Shown here: positions 52,667 to 60,846 of the stretch, one piece after another
How the letters are laid out: each line of letters opens with the position of its first letter
How positions within the stretch are numbered: position 1 is the stretch's first letter
Position numbers and translations under genes: made by a program
The notes under the pieces: model-generated
What the model was told of the DNA's origin: nothing
What the model saw: the letters and a program-made list of their open reading frames with translations, nothing else
Databases searched by the model: none
Assembly: GCA_025454835.1 (NCBI GenBank)
Contig: JALONQ010000012.1
Coordinates: 1-64,000, forward strand
Reading direction: 5' to 3'
DNA: 64,000 bases
Origin: Bacteroidota bacterium
Lineage (GTDB): Bacteria; Bacteroidota; Ignavibacteria; UBA10030

Positions 52667-52768
52667 ACCGCAAAGGCGCAGAGACGCAGGGAGCCAGAGG
52701 CCCTATACATTGTTGCGAAGCAACTTTCAACTCTTCATCGGCGCTTCGCGCCTTAGCGTCTTCGCGGT
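52667..52768. repeat. Inverted repeat (accgcaaagg type)
   Basis: Left arm 52667-52691 (accgcaaag / gcgcagag / acgcaggg), right arm 52741-52768, spacer about 49 bp. It overlaps the 3' end of the deacetylase gene (stop at 52753), so that gene's last codons come from the repeat. Confidence 0.75.
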
Positions 52769-53547
52769 GAATCGTTCTTCATGGTACCGGCATCGATGCG
52801 CTCCCACCGGTAGCCGCGGCGCGTCAATTCCGTGATCAGCTCATCCAGTCGGCGGGCGAAACGATCCGTCCGCGACGGATGGACGCCGATGTGCAGCAGC
52901 AAGTGAAAGCCGTTCAATCCGGAAGGCCGCACCGACTCGTACCGGAGGATGCGTTCGAAGATCGTGTCCGTCGGCACGTATCTCGCCCCCATGTCGGGGG
53001 TCGTATAGTCGGCGTTGGAGTAGGTCCCCGGCGAGAAATTGACCAGCACGATCCCGGAATCGCGGCACCAGCCCGCGATCTCGCGGTTGTACCATTCGTA
53101 TGGTGGAAGAAAATGGCGGGCCTCGTGCGCCGTCACCCCGAACGGCCGCATGGCCTCGAAGTTGTCCCACAGGTCGCGCGTGAAGGTCGTCCGAGAGACG
53201 AGCGTGGAGTCTCGGCGCTCCCATGAAGCATACAGCAGGTGCTTGTCCGAGTGGGCGCCCAGGTAATGACCGTCTGCCCTCAAGCGTCGGATCAGCGGGC
53301 GCAACGCGGCCGCGCGGTAGAAGTCGCCGGTGAAGAAGAACGAGGCCTTGATGGCATGCCGGTGCAGGACCGAAGCGATCGTATCGCCGTCTCCGGCGAA
53401 CTCGTGCCCGGAAAAGAAGAGGTAGATGACCCTCTGTGTCGTGTCGCTCCGGACCACGCCGCCGTCGAGTTCCACCACGTGCTGGCGTGGCTGAGAGTGA
53501 CTCAGCGCGGCAGCGAGCAACATGAGGCTGAAGACGCCGAGTTTCAA
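52753..53547 (-). CDS. Polysaccharide deacetylase (NodB-like) family protein
   Basis: A 264-aa exported protein. TTG 53547 with GGAGAG five bases upstream gives a proper signal peptide (KLGVFSLMLLAAALSHS). The NodB domain has ASFFFTGDFYR and the zinc pair HSDKH; the first motif (TFDD in active enzymes) is FFSGHEFAGDG, so the catalytic Asp pair is altered as in one Bacteroidota subgroup. Activity uncertain. The C-terminal residues TMKNDSPRRR lie in an inverted repeat. Confidence 0.8.
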   Translation of the reverse strand: MKLGVFSLMLLAAALSHSQPRQHVVELDGGVVRSDTTQRVIYLFFSGHEFAGDGDTIASVLHRHAIKASFFFTGDFYRAAALRPLIRRLRADGHYLGAHSDKHLLYASWERRDSTLVSRTTFTRDLWDNFEAMRPFGVTAHEARHFLPPYEWYNREIAGWCRDSGIVLVNFSPGTYSNADYTTPDMGARYVPTDTIFERILRYESVRPSGLNGFHLLLHIGVHPSRTDRFARRLDELITELTRRGYRWERIDAGTMKNDSPRRR

Positions 53548-53654
53548 GACATCTCTCCAATGGAACTTGCGATCACCGGACTCCCCGACCCCGAATCCCG
53601 ATTCCCCGATCCCCACGAGCGTCCTCACCGCGCGCCGATCATTCTTCGATCTTC

Positions 53655-53702
53655 TGTCAAAAAGAAAGGGTGTGCAGGTTCTTTCGAACGCCGCACACCC
53701 GG
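53655..53702 (-). terminator. Rho-independent terminator of the tetraheme cytochrome gene
   Basis: Stem gggtgtgc / gcacaccc; minus-strand tail TTTCTTTTTG. Confidence 0.85.
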
Positions 53703-53723
53703 TTGAGATGCAATGGAAGCAGA

Positions 53724-54236
53724 TCAGCTCTTCTTGCCCGCGTGGGCGATCTTCTCCCAGTATTTTGCGTAGTCGAAGCCCTTGTAGGTGGGGCTCTTCT
53801 TGTTGTGGCAAGTCTCGCACGTCTTCTTCACGTCGTCGCCGAGGAGCAAGCCGGCCTTTGCCTTGGCGTCGTCTGTCGCATCCTTCTTGCTGTGCATCGC
53901 TTTGTAGCCCGAGCCAGCGCCGTGGCAGGCCTCGCAAGAAACACCCTCGTCCTTCACGTTTGTGCCAGTCACGTGGCAATCGAGGCACGCCTGCGTTTCA
54001 GCCGCCGGCTTGTCCGATCCCGCCTTCTTTGCGATCTCATCCGATTCCTTGGTCTTTAGAGTCGCAAAAGCCTTCGCATGCGGGGACTTCTCCCAGACAG
54101 TGTAGGAAACGCCGCCCAACTTCTCGTTCTTGTGGCACGGCATGCACTGCTTCACGCCGGTGTACTTGTTCTGACCGACGACCAGAATGGGCAAGGCGAT
54201 CAGCGCTGCGATGGTGCTGAGAATCAGCTTCTTCAT
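53724..54236 (-). CDS. Tetraheme cytochrome c (cytochrome c554-like)
   Basis: A 170-aa periplasmic protein with a signal peptide (about 1-20) and four CxxCH motifs: CMPCH, CLDCH, CEACH and CETCH. Composition is Lys-rich. It resembles the cytochrome c554 family and could carry electrons to the nitrite or hydroxylamine reductases of this genome. GGAGG precedes ATG 54236; its own terminator follows, so it is monocistronic. Confidence 0.88.
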   Translation of the reverse strand: MKKLILSTIAALIALPILVVGQNKYTGVKQCMPCHKNEKLGGVSYTVWEKSPHAKAFATLKTKESDEIAKKAGSDKPAAETQACLDCHVTGTNVKDEGVSCEACHGAGSGYKAMHSKKDATDDAKAKAGLLLGDDVKKTCETCHNKKSPTYKGFDYAKYWEKIAHAGKKS

Positions 54237-54857
54237 GTGCCAACCTCCGATTGGTGAATGACGTCTTGAAGAGTGTACAACCACGAAGGGAAGAATGCAA
54301 GCGCTATGCCACCCATCGTCGTATTCTTGAAGTTGGGAAACTTACGTTCTTTGTCGTATCCGCAGAATCTGCACGGCCGCGCAGTCCCGTCCGTTTCTCG
54401 TCGAGGGCCCTCGATCGATTCTCGCGTTGACCGTTGTTGGTGCCTGACGCTTGACAAACAAGTTTTGGAACGTCGTGTCCTATGCAGCGTCAAGAGCCAA
54501 CTCCAAATCCCAAGCGCCAGGAGATCGGTGTGCCCCCTACAGATGCCAAGCCCCGCGCGTGGCGGGGCCAATGTGGTGATGCAAGGTAGCCGAAACCGGT
54601 CTCAGTCTCAAGACACTCGAGGGCGTACGACCGATCGCAGTATCCGAATTCGGCGTTTGGAATTCCCGGCACGCTCGTGCCGCGACCTATTGACTTGGCC
54701 GGATCTCATCGTATCGCCAGATAGGACTTGAAGTTCGAATTTTGGAGTTTGGCGTTTCCGGCACGCTAGTGCCACCTGCTCTTGACTGTGGCGGAAGCTC
54801 CTTGTCAGGCTGGAGGCGCTTGGAGTTTGGCTTTTGTAGTTTGGCGTTTCCGGCACG
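54237..54857. other. Intergenic region with REP-like palindromes
   Basis: No convincing gene in 620 bp. It holds the promoter of the tetraheme cytochrome gene and at least three REP-like palindromes with the core cggcacgctagtgccg or cggcacgctcgtgccg (54665-54684, 54752-54773, and 54851-54866 which enters the next gene), each preceded by ttggagtttggcg words. Confidence 0.7.
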
Positions 54858-54866
54858 CTAGTGCCG
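54851..54866. repeat. REP-like palindrome containing a stop codon
   Basis: cggcacgctagtgccg, perfect 16-bp palindrome. Its central cta is the TAG stop of the glutamine synthetase-like gene. Confidence 0.85.
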
Positions 54867-56396
54867 GTGGAGGTCTTTATGCATGATCTTCCGCGTCTCA
54901 TGCAACCGGTCGTCGGCCGGCAGGTCCATCAGGCGGATGTTCATCCGGTCGTCATCCTCCTCGTTCAGCAGCTTGACGACGTAGTCGACGACGCTTGAAG
55001 GGAAGAGTCCGTCGCGTTCGTAGAGTTCTCGACGGTCCTGCAGAATGCGTCCGGAGGCCACACAGCTTGTCGGCAGCGTTCGAAGTTTCTTGAGCAGGTC
55101 TTCGTTCCGGAAGATATTGCCCGAGACGTAGTAGCGCTCGGCGATGCTCAACGATTCCGATTGCGTCAATCCCCAGTCGGCGGCCGTGGTGATGCCCGCG
55201 AGGAGCAGATGGGCCATCGCACTGCCGTCGGGCGAGCGGAGTTCGACCGTTTGCCGGCCGCCGAGATCATCGACCGGCATCGACGGCTGCGGGTTCACCT
55301 TCGCCGCAAGATCGTGCGTCCCCCCCCAGCCCAGCGGAACACGGATCATCGCGCTTCGATTCCGGTCGCTCCAGCAGATACGCGTCGGCGCCTCCTGGTT
55401 CGGCACGAGCCGCAGGTAGGCCGAGGAGACGGTGTTGCCGAACGCCGTGAGCGAGTCGGCGTACGTGCAGAGTCCGCCGATGAGTTGCCGCGCTTCGTTC
55501 CCCAGGCTGCCGCTCGCGGCCGTCATGATGTTCCGGCCGTTCTTGCGCAGCTCCATGTGAATGTGCATCCCGTTGCCGGCGATCCCTTCTTCGAGCTTCG
55601 GCGTGAACGTCGCCACGCAGCCGTGCCGGTAGGCGATGGTGCGGATCAGCCATCGCGCGATGACGAGGTGGTCGGCCGCATCTTCGACGGGCACCGGCAG
55701 GAATTCCACCTCGAGCTGTTCGCCCTGCCGCCCGGTGATCTCGGCTTCGTTGCTCCGGACGCTGTCGATGTACCCCACCTCGCTGTGTCCGTACTTCACG
55801 GCCCCCGTGATGAGGGCGATGTGTCGGACCATCTCGTTCAGGATCGCGCCGGACTTGGCGAACGGTCCGGAAGCGTGGTAGCCGCGCTGCTTGGGCGACC
55901 GATAGATCTGGTCTCCGGGAGGAGAAAGGAGGAAGAACTCCAGCTCGCCGAGCGCGTGCAGTTCGAGGCCCGTGTGCTTCCGAAAGAGCGCATGCGCATT
56001 CGCGAGGACGTTGTCGGGTGCGAACGGGGCGAGCGAGCCGTCGTGCGTCAAGTAGCGGCAGACGAGGTCGAGGCTCCCGGGCTCGAATGGATTCAGGAAG
56101 GCCGAGCGATAGACAGGAACGACGTAAAGGTCGGAGAGCGCCACGTCGACGAGACCCTTGAAAAGGGACGAGCCGTCGACCCGTTCGCCGTCGGTGAGCA
56201 CGCGCTCGACCTGGCGCCGGTTGGTGACGGGTATCTTGAGCTCCTTCAGCTTGCCGTCGAGCCCGGTGTAGTGGAAGGTGATACGCTCGATGTTGTTGGC
56301 GGCGATGACCTTCATCAGGTCTTCGCGCGTCAGGTCGGCTCGGTTCTTCGCGAGGAGCTTCGTGATGGGGTCGGTCAGTGCCAGCGTCGGTTCCAT
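54858..56396 (-). CDS. Glutamine synthetase-like protein (GlnA family)
   Basis: A 512-aa protein with the full GS fold: N-terminal beta-grasp (RITFHYTGLDGKLKEL, RVDGSSLF) and catalytic domain (LGELEFFLL, SEVGYIDS, NGMHIHMEL with the metal-binding His, NQEAPTRICWSDRNRSAMIRVP). It could make glutamine or ligate a related amine. With the agmatine/putrescine genes nearby a gamma-glutamylpolyamine synthetase role is possible but not shown. The last codons (CACCGGCAC) and TAG stop lie within a REP palindrome. Confidence 0.85.
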   Translation of the reverse strand: MEPTLALTDPITKLLAKNRADLTREDLMKVIAANNIERITFHYTGLDGKLKELKIPVTNRRQVERVLTDGERVDGSSLFKGLVDVALSDLYVVPVYRSAFLNPFEPGSLDLVCRYLTHDGSLAPFAPDNVLANAHALFRKHTGLELHALGELEFFLLSPPGDQIYRSPKQRGYHASGPFAKSGAILNEMVRHIALITGAVKYGHSEVGYIDSVRSNEAEITGRQGEQLEVEFLPVPVEDAADHLVIARWLIRTIAYRHGCVATFTPKLEEGIAGNGMHIHMELRKNGRNIMTAASGSLGNEARQLIGGLCTYADSLTAFGNTVSSAYLRLVPNQEAPTRICWSDRNRSAMIRVPLGWGGTHDLAAKVNPQPSMPVDDLGGRQTVELRSPDGSAMAHLLLAGITTAADWGLTQSESLSIAERYYVSGNIFRNEDLLKKLRTLPTSCVASGRILQDRRELYERDGLFPSSVVDYVVKLLNEEDDDRMNIRLMDLPADDRLHETRKIMHKDLHRH

Positions 56397-56649
56397 GGTC
56401 GTCTCGTGCGTTCGTCGGTCGTTACACATGTGCAACATACGCGACAATAGCCTGAGATAGAACGGTCCAACGTCCGAGAAATGGTAATCTCACAGAGAAT
56501 CCCGCGTGATGTGCCTGCCATGGCAAACCGTAGAAAAGACCGCCTCGGGTCGCTTTCCCCAAAACAACAAAGCCGACCCTTGCGAGCCGGCTTCAAGAAA
56601 GCACCATCCAACAATCTTCAATTTACATTCTACAATTTACGATGCTCCG

Positions 56650-56724
56650 TCGGGATGAGAGGATTCGAACCTCCGGCCTCTTGCGCCCAAGGCAAGCGCT
56701 CTAACCGGGCTGAGCTACATCCCG
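56650..56724 (-). tRNA. tRNA-Pro(TGG)
   Basis: Intact cloverleaf. Acceptor CGGGATG pairs fully with CATCCCG, discriminator A, anticodon stem CTTGC/GCAAG with loop CTTGGGC, anticodon TGG (reads CCA and probably CCN). T-arm GGAGGTTCGAATCCTC. CCA is not encoded. Confidence 0.95.
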
Positions 56725-56772
56725 AATGAGACTGCAACAACATCGAACAACGATACTAGCGCCGGCCTCTTG

Positions 56773-56836
56773 TCCGTCCCGTTCGTTGTACGAACGGGAC
56801 GAGATCTCGTCCCTTCGACTACGTCGAAGGGACGGA
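56773..56836. repeat. 64-bp twin-hairpin insert 1
   Basis: tccg - hairpin - agatct - hairpin - cgga. First stem cgtcccgttcg/cgaacgggacg, second cgtcccttcga/tcgaagggacg. Terminal 8-bp inverted repeat tccgtccc/gggacgga. Confidence 0.9.
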
Positions 56837-56849
56837 CGCCCAAGGCAAG

Positions 56850-56913
56850 TCCGTCCGTTCGCTGTTTGAACGGACGAGATCTCGGTCGCTCTGAGATAGT
56901 CGGAGCGACCGGA
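56850..56913. repeat. 64-bp twin-hairpin insert 2
   Basis: Same length and plan as insert 1 with different stem sequences: cgtccgttc/gaacggacg and cggtcgctc/gagcgaccg around agatct, ends tccg/cgga. Confidence 0.9.
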
Positions 56914-56955
56914 CGCTCTAACCGGGCTGAGCTACATCCCGAATGAACCTATTGT

Positions 56956-57013
56956 CCGGGCTGCCTGCCCCCCGAAGCTCCGTCAGGAGCGGAGGGGGGA
57001 GCTACATCCCGAA
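56956..57013 (-). pseudogene. Third tRNA-Pro 5' fragment with 36-bp hairpin insertion
   Basis: tRNA text ccgggctg (56956-56963) and agctacatcccgaa (57000-57013) are contiguous in the intact gene but separated here by a 36-bp GC-rich palindrome (56964-56999) inside the D-arm. The rest of the tRNA is absent. 57014-57151 shows no gene. Confidence 0.8.
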
Positions 57014-57151
57014 GACAAGGCAAAAGTGAGAAGGAAGAAGTGAAACGTGAAAAGATGATCGGATACCAGCTCAAGGCGAAGCAGTCTGCCGAAAAGCGAC
57101 CATCAGCACACATCAAGGTACGGAACGGCGGGAGGGAATGCAAAGCGCTGT

Positions 57152-58810
57152 CTATCGGGCCAAGACGGCGCGGACGACGTCCATCCGACCGCCGGCCGTC
57201 ATCTCGCAAAGATACAGGCCGCTCGCCACGCGGGGCGACCACGTGACATGATACGATCCCGCGGACCGCTCCTCGTCGACCAGACGCACGACCTCGCGTC
57301 CGAGGAGGTCGAGGATGCGAAGCCGCACGTGAGTCCGTGACGTCAGCGTGAACCGGAAGGTCGTCGTCGGGTTGAAGGGATTCGGGAAGTTCTGTTCGAG
57401 TTCGAAGGTCCGCGGCATTGCGTCGGGCGCGACATGGGTGGGGGCGAACGCCGCGTCGCGACTCGTCAACCGAAGGCCGTCGGCAACCACGTAGGTCGTC
57501 GCTTGTCCGGCGGTCGGCGATGCAGCGTCCGTGACGACCACGGAATCAGCATCGGTCCCCGTGAAGACGTAGGATCCCAACAGATTCCACTGACCTCCCC
57601 GCACGGTCTGATCGACCCTGACCGTGTCGACCTTGCCCGACGAGAAGACCATGAACGGAGCGTCCTTAGCGCGGTTGGTCGAAGCCACCCACCAGGCATG
57701 CAGGTCATACGTTGCCGCCTTCGGGACTCCAAGGCGGAACGCAGCGCGAGAGAGACCCGTGCCGATCGGATGAAGCCGCGCCGCCGCGCCGAATGAACCC
57801 GGATTCCCGGTGGCGCTCCAGCCGGCGGCATCCTCTCGGTACTCCTGTCCGCCGGTGTCGATCGTCTTCTCAAAGAGCGGCGGGCGGGGAGCTGGGAGGA
57901 CGGCGAAGGCCGAGGCCACCTGCCGTTCGACACCGTCCGACGGCGCATTCATCACCGCGCCGTTGACGACGAAGGCCGAAGATCCGCCTCCGTCCAGGTT
58001 GACCGCATCGACACATCCGAGCGACAGCATCGTCTGCGCGAGCTCCGCAAGACTGAGACCGACACTCTGCGTCGACCGTCCGTCGACCACGAACAAAATG
58101 ATCCGTCCGTCGGAGGTACGGCCGATCGCCGTTCGCGGATCGGCGGACGTTCCCACGCCCGATCCGAAGAATACCTCCTGGTCATACGTCACGTTGACCA
58201 CGCCGTTCTTCACGAGCGATGGTCCTCCACCGACCGCATCCACGATGCCCGTCCAAGCTGCCCCCGTACCGGCCGTCGTCGCCGAGGCCGGTGTCCCGTT
58301 TGCATTGGAGATCGGTGCGTTGAATCGGATGATGTCGGCCAGCGTGGTGCCGTTGTGCCCGATCCACCCGGTCTCGGTCGAACGGTCACGCCGTACGCCG
58401 AAGGCCGCACGGTACACGCCGTAGACCTGGGAATTCCTCGTCAGCGACGTGACCTGGCGGGAACGGAGCGTGCTGTCGGCAATGACCAGGCTGTAGCTGA
58501 CTGCCGGGTTCGTGCCGCCGTCGAAGTAGCCGGCGTTGATCGCCACGTGCGCTTGCGTTGCGGAGGCGATGGTGCTGACCAGTTCCTTGCCGTCGGCGTC
58601 GGTGCTCGCCAGTGCGCGGGGAATAATGAGCGTATCGTTGGCCCAGACCGACGCATACCAGGCGCGGACCGGTCCTGGAGCGGTCCCGGCGTAGATCTCG
58701 ACGGATGAAGGGAGCGGAGCATTGACGCGCGACCAGATGAAGGTCTGCGCGGTCGCGCTGGTTCCGATGGTCAGAACGAGAAGGGCGAGCGAGGTCGATA
58801 GGCGTTTCAT
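57152..58810 (-). CDS. Phosphodiester glycosidase (NAGPA) family protein with T9SS sorting domain
   Basis: A 552-aa exported protein. Signal peptide 1-21; NAGPA domain about 85-315 (AINAGYFDGG, DAVGGGPSLVKNG, RTAIGRTSDGRIILFVVDGR, DAVNLDGGGSSAFVVNG), a golvesin/xly-like beta domain (about 325-455), and a type A sorting domain (EQNFPNPFNPTTTFRFTL). It probably acts on an exopolysaccharide or GlcNAc-1-phosphodiester at the surface. Start lies 15 bp after the EnvC-like gene, same strand. Confidence 0.88.
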   Translation of the reverse strand: MKRLSTSLALLVLTIGTSATAQTFIWSRVNAPLPSSVEIYAGTAPGPVRAWYASVWANDTLIIPRALASTDADGKELVSTIASATQAHVAINAGYFDGGTNPAVSYSLVIADSTLRSRQVTSLTRNSQVYGVYRAAFGVRRDRSTETGWIGHNGTTLADIIRFNAPISNANGTPASATTAGTGAAWTGIVDAVGGGPSLVKNGVVNVTYDQEVFFGSGVGTSADPRTAIGRTSDGRIILFVVDGRSTQSVGLSLAELAQTMLSLGCVDAVNLDGGGSSAFVVNGAVMNAPSDGVERQVASAFAVLPAPRPPLFEKTIDTGGQEYREDAAGWSATGNPGSFGAAARLHPIGTGLSRAAFRLGVPKAATYDLHAWWVASTNRAKDAPFMVFSSGKVDTVRVDQTVRGGQWNLLGSYVFTGTDADSVVVTDAASPTAGQATTYVVADGLRLTSRDAAFAPTHVAPDAMPRTFELEQNFPNPFNPTTTFRFTLTSRTHVRLRILDLLGREVVRLVDEERSAGSYHVTWSPRVASGLYLCEMTAGGRMDVVRAVLAR

Positions 58811-58825
58811 GACAGGGGAAGAAGG

Positions 58826-60073
58826 CTAGCGCCGGGCTAGCCACGTCTCCGGGTTCTGCTTATCCTTCTCGTGCCAGATCTCGAAATGGAGCACCGAGCC
58901 GGAAACGGTCTCTCCGCTGCGGGCGATCTCCATCCCCTCCGTGATCCGCTGATCCTCCGCGACAAAGACGTCCGACAGATGGGCATAGACGGTCCGGTAA
59001 CCGTCATAGTGGTTGATGATGAGGACGTTGCCGAAGCCCGGAATGAACGACAGCACGGAGACCTCGCCGTCGGCGACGGCGTAGACCGTCGAGTTGGTGC
59101 CCGTGGCGATGTCAATGCCAGTGTTCTGCGTCACCGTCTTGAGTACCGGATGGGTCACGTTGCCGAACTTCGCCTGCACGCGGCCGCTCGTGACAGGCCA
59201 GCGCAGGCGCCCCTTGCGGTCTCCGAACGCCACGGCCGGCCTCACCTCCGGCGTGGGAAGCTTGGGCAGCGCCTTCGTCGTCTTCGGCGCCCGCGCGTCG
59301 GCGAGCGCCCGCTTCCGCCGCTCCTCCAGCTCACGCTCCTTCTTGACCCGCTCCGCCTCGATCAGATTGGCGATGAGTTGCTCGATGCGTTCCACGGCCT
59401 GCGTCCGCTTGGAGAGTTCCCGCGAAGACGCCGTCTTGTCCTTCCGCACTTGCCGAAGGACGGCGTGCCGCTCCGAGGTGGTGCGCTTGAGCCGCGATTC
59501 CTCCCGGGTCTTCTCGGCCAGCAACTGTCGCTCGGTCGCGAGTTTGGTCTGCAGCGCCTGGTTCTGCCGCTCAAGGTCGGACTTCTTCGTCGAGAGGTCC
59601 TGCAGGTCGCGCACACGCTGGTCGGCGAAGCGGCGTAGATACTGGATGCGGATGGACAACTGGTTGAGCGACTTCGATGAGAAGAGCAGCTCCAGGTCGT
59701 ACACGCGGCCGTTCATGTAGATGGAACGCACCCAGCCGGCATAATGCGTGGTGAGCTCGTTGACCTGCCGCTCGAGCCCGCCGATGTTCGTCCGCGCCTC
59801 ACGGATGTCCCCCGTGATCTGTTGCTCCTCGGCCCGAAGCTGACGCAGGAGTTGCGCCAGCAGCTTGCTTTGTTCCTCCAGGTCGTCGAGCCTTTGCAGC
59901 GTGGTTCGCTCGCGCCGCTCGCTGTCCCTGATCTTCTTCTCGAATGACGTGATCTCGTTCCGAAGCCGCTGCAGTTCCTGCTCGCGGCGCTGGAGCTCCG
60001 TCGGCTTTCGTTGGCCCGTAACCAACGTCACGGAGAGGAGCGTGAGCAACGCGATATGCCAGCGTCGGGTCAT
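58826..60073 (-). CDS. EnvC-like murein hydrolase activator (coiled coil plus LytM)
   Basis: A 415-aa periplasmic protein: signal peptide 1-20, long coiled coil (about 24-255) and a C-terminal M23/LytM domain (about 290-412). The LytM zinc motif HxxxD is NTGID here, so the His is missing; VLHFEIWH keeps the second motif. This degenerate site is typical of EnvC, which activates amidases during division rather than cutting peptidoglycan. It overlaps the DUF4292 gene by 4 bp. Confidence 0.88.
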   Translation of the reverse strand: MTRRWHIALLTLLSVTLVTGQRKPTELQRREQELQRLRNEITSFEKKIRDSERRERTTLQRLDDLEEQSKLLAQLLRQLRAEEQQITGDIREARTNIGGLERQVNELTTHYAGWVRSIYMNGRVYDLELLFSSKSLNQLSIRIQYLRRFADQRVRDLQDLSTKKSDLERQNQALQTKLATERQLLAEKTREESRLKRTTSERHAVLRQVRKDKTASSRELSKRTQAVERIEQLIANLIEAERVKKERELEERRKRALADARAPKTTKALPKLPTPEVRPAVAFGDRKGRLRWPVTSGRVQAKFGNVTHPVLKTVTQNTGIDIATGTNSTVYAVADGEVSVLSFIPGFGNVLIINHYDGYRTVYAHLSDVFVAEDQRITEGMEIARSGETVSGSVLHFEIWHEKDKQNPETWLARR

Positions 60074-60846
60074 TGGAGTTCGACACGCCGCGCGTTGCCG
60101 GGAGGGGAGAAGGGAAAGCGGAGGTCGCTGGGATTCGGCCGAAGACCGTCGTACCGCAACGTGATGATCTGCCGCCGCTGGGGAAGCGTCGCACGGGCGG
60201 TCTTGGGCATGGTCAGGCCGCCGACCGTGGTCAGGTCGGAGAAGGCCTGCTCGAACGTCATCGTTCCCTGGCCGTCGAGCACCTGGATCATGCGGATCAT
60301 CAGCGTCGCCGGATCGACGACATAGCGGCGTGAGCGTTCTCCGTCCTTGAACAGGAAGAAGGCGTCGCCGCCGTCGGCGCCGGCCGCATCAGGCCTGCGA
60401 CGGTCGGCCTCGAGCACGCGTCCGCCAGTGAACAACGCGAGAATATCGTCGAATTCCAGGTCGAGCCGGAGCGCTTTGCGGAGGTTCTCCGGATTCGTCT
60501 TCGCCACGTAGAGCTTGTTCTCGAGGGCGCTGTAGGCTTGGAACGACTCGCGCGTGATCAGCGCTTGGGCGACCCTGATGCCGAACGGTCCTTCGACCGT
60601 GATCTGGACGGTGTCAGGCTTTCGCAATGCGAGCTGGAACTCTCCGCTCTGAGAGAACGAGGGCGTCTCGATGCGGATGGTCCCGTCCGCGGACAGGCTT
60701 TCGAGCTGCTGCTGAATGCGGTCCGACCGTTCGACCGCATCTTCGAATGAGACGCTCGCCGTTCCGACGGCGACGGTGCGGGTGGAGGCACAGCCGGCCG
60801 CTCCAGCCGCGAGAAGCACGATGGCGAACAACGCGCGCTGGCTCAC
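60070..60846 (-). CDS. DUF4292 / LolB-like lipoprotein
   Basis: A 258-aa lipoprotein (lipobox GAAGC, Cys19). The beta-rich fold (GTIRIETPSFSQSGEFQLALRKPDTVQITVEGPFGIRVAQALIT) is like LolA/LolB-type lipoprotein carriers and DUF4292. It sits between a TPR lipoprotein gene and the EnvC-like gene with 4-base overlaps at both ends, a gene order I recognise as common in Bacteroidota. A role in outer-membrane lipoprotein handling is inferred. Confidence 0.82.
   Translation of the reverse strand: MSQRALFAIVLLAAGAAGCASTRTVAVGTASVSFEDAVERSDRIQQQLESLSADGTIRIETPSFSQSGEFQLALRKPDTVQITVEGPFGIRVAQALITRESFQAYSALENKLYVAKTNPENLRKALRLDLEFDDILALFTGGRVLEADRRRPDAAGADGGDAFFLFKDGERSRRYVVDPATLMIRMIQVLDGQGTMTFEQAFSDLTTVGGLTMPKTARATLPQRRQIITLRYDGLRPNPSDLRFPFSPPGNARRVELQ

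Larger units (their letters stand above)
56762..56946 (-). pseudogene. Broken tRNA-Pro copy with two 64-bp hairpin insertions
   Basis: Duplicate of the intact tRNA 5' half with its TTCATT flank. Segments 56914-56946 (acceptor and D-arm), 56837-56849 (anticodon) and 56762-56772 (start of variable arm) are separated by inserts 56850-56913 and 56773-56836. The T-arm and 3' acceptor are missing. It cannot fold as a tRNA without removal of the inserts. Confidence 0.85.

Noticed and set aside
54273-54731. 152-aa open frame in the repeat-rich intergenic region
   Set aside because: Runs through REP palindromes, has no Shine-Dalgarno and no family features.
55161-56450. 429-aa open frame on the plus strand
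   Set aside because: Antisense to the glutamine synthetase-like gene, which has catalytic motifs.
56773-56836. tRNA intron of the archaeal bulge-helix-bulge kind
   Set aside because: Two inserts in one broken copy, ends do not form a bulge-helix-bulge, and the copy lacks its 3' half.
56762-57013. Second and third functional tRNA-Pro genes
   Set aside because: T-arm and 3' acceptor are missing and arms are interrupted; they are fragments.
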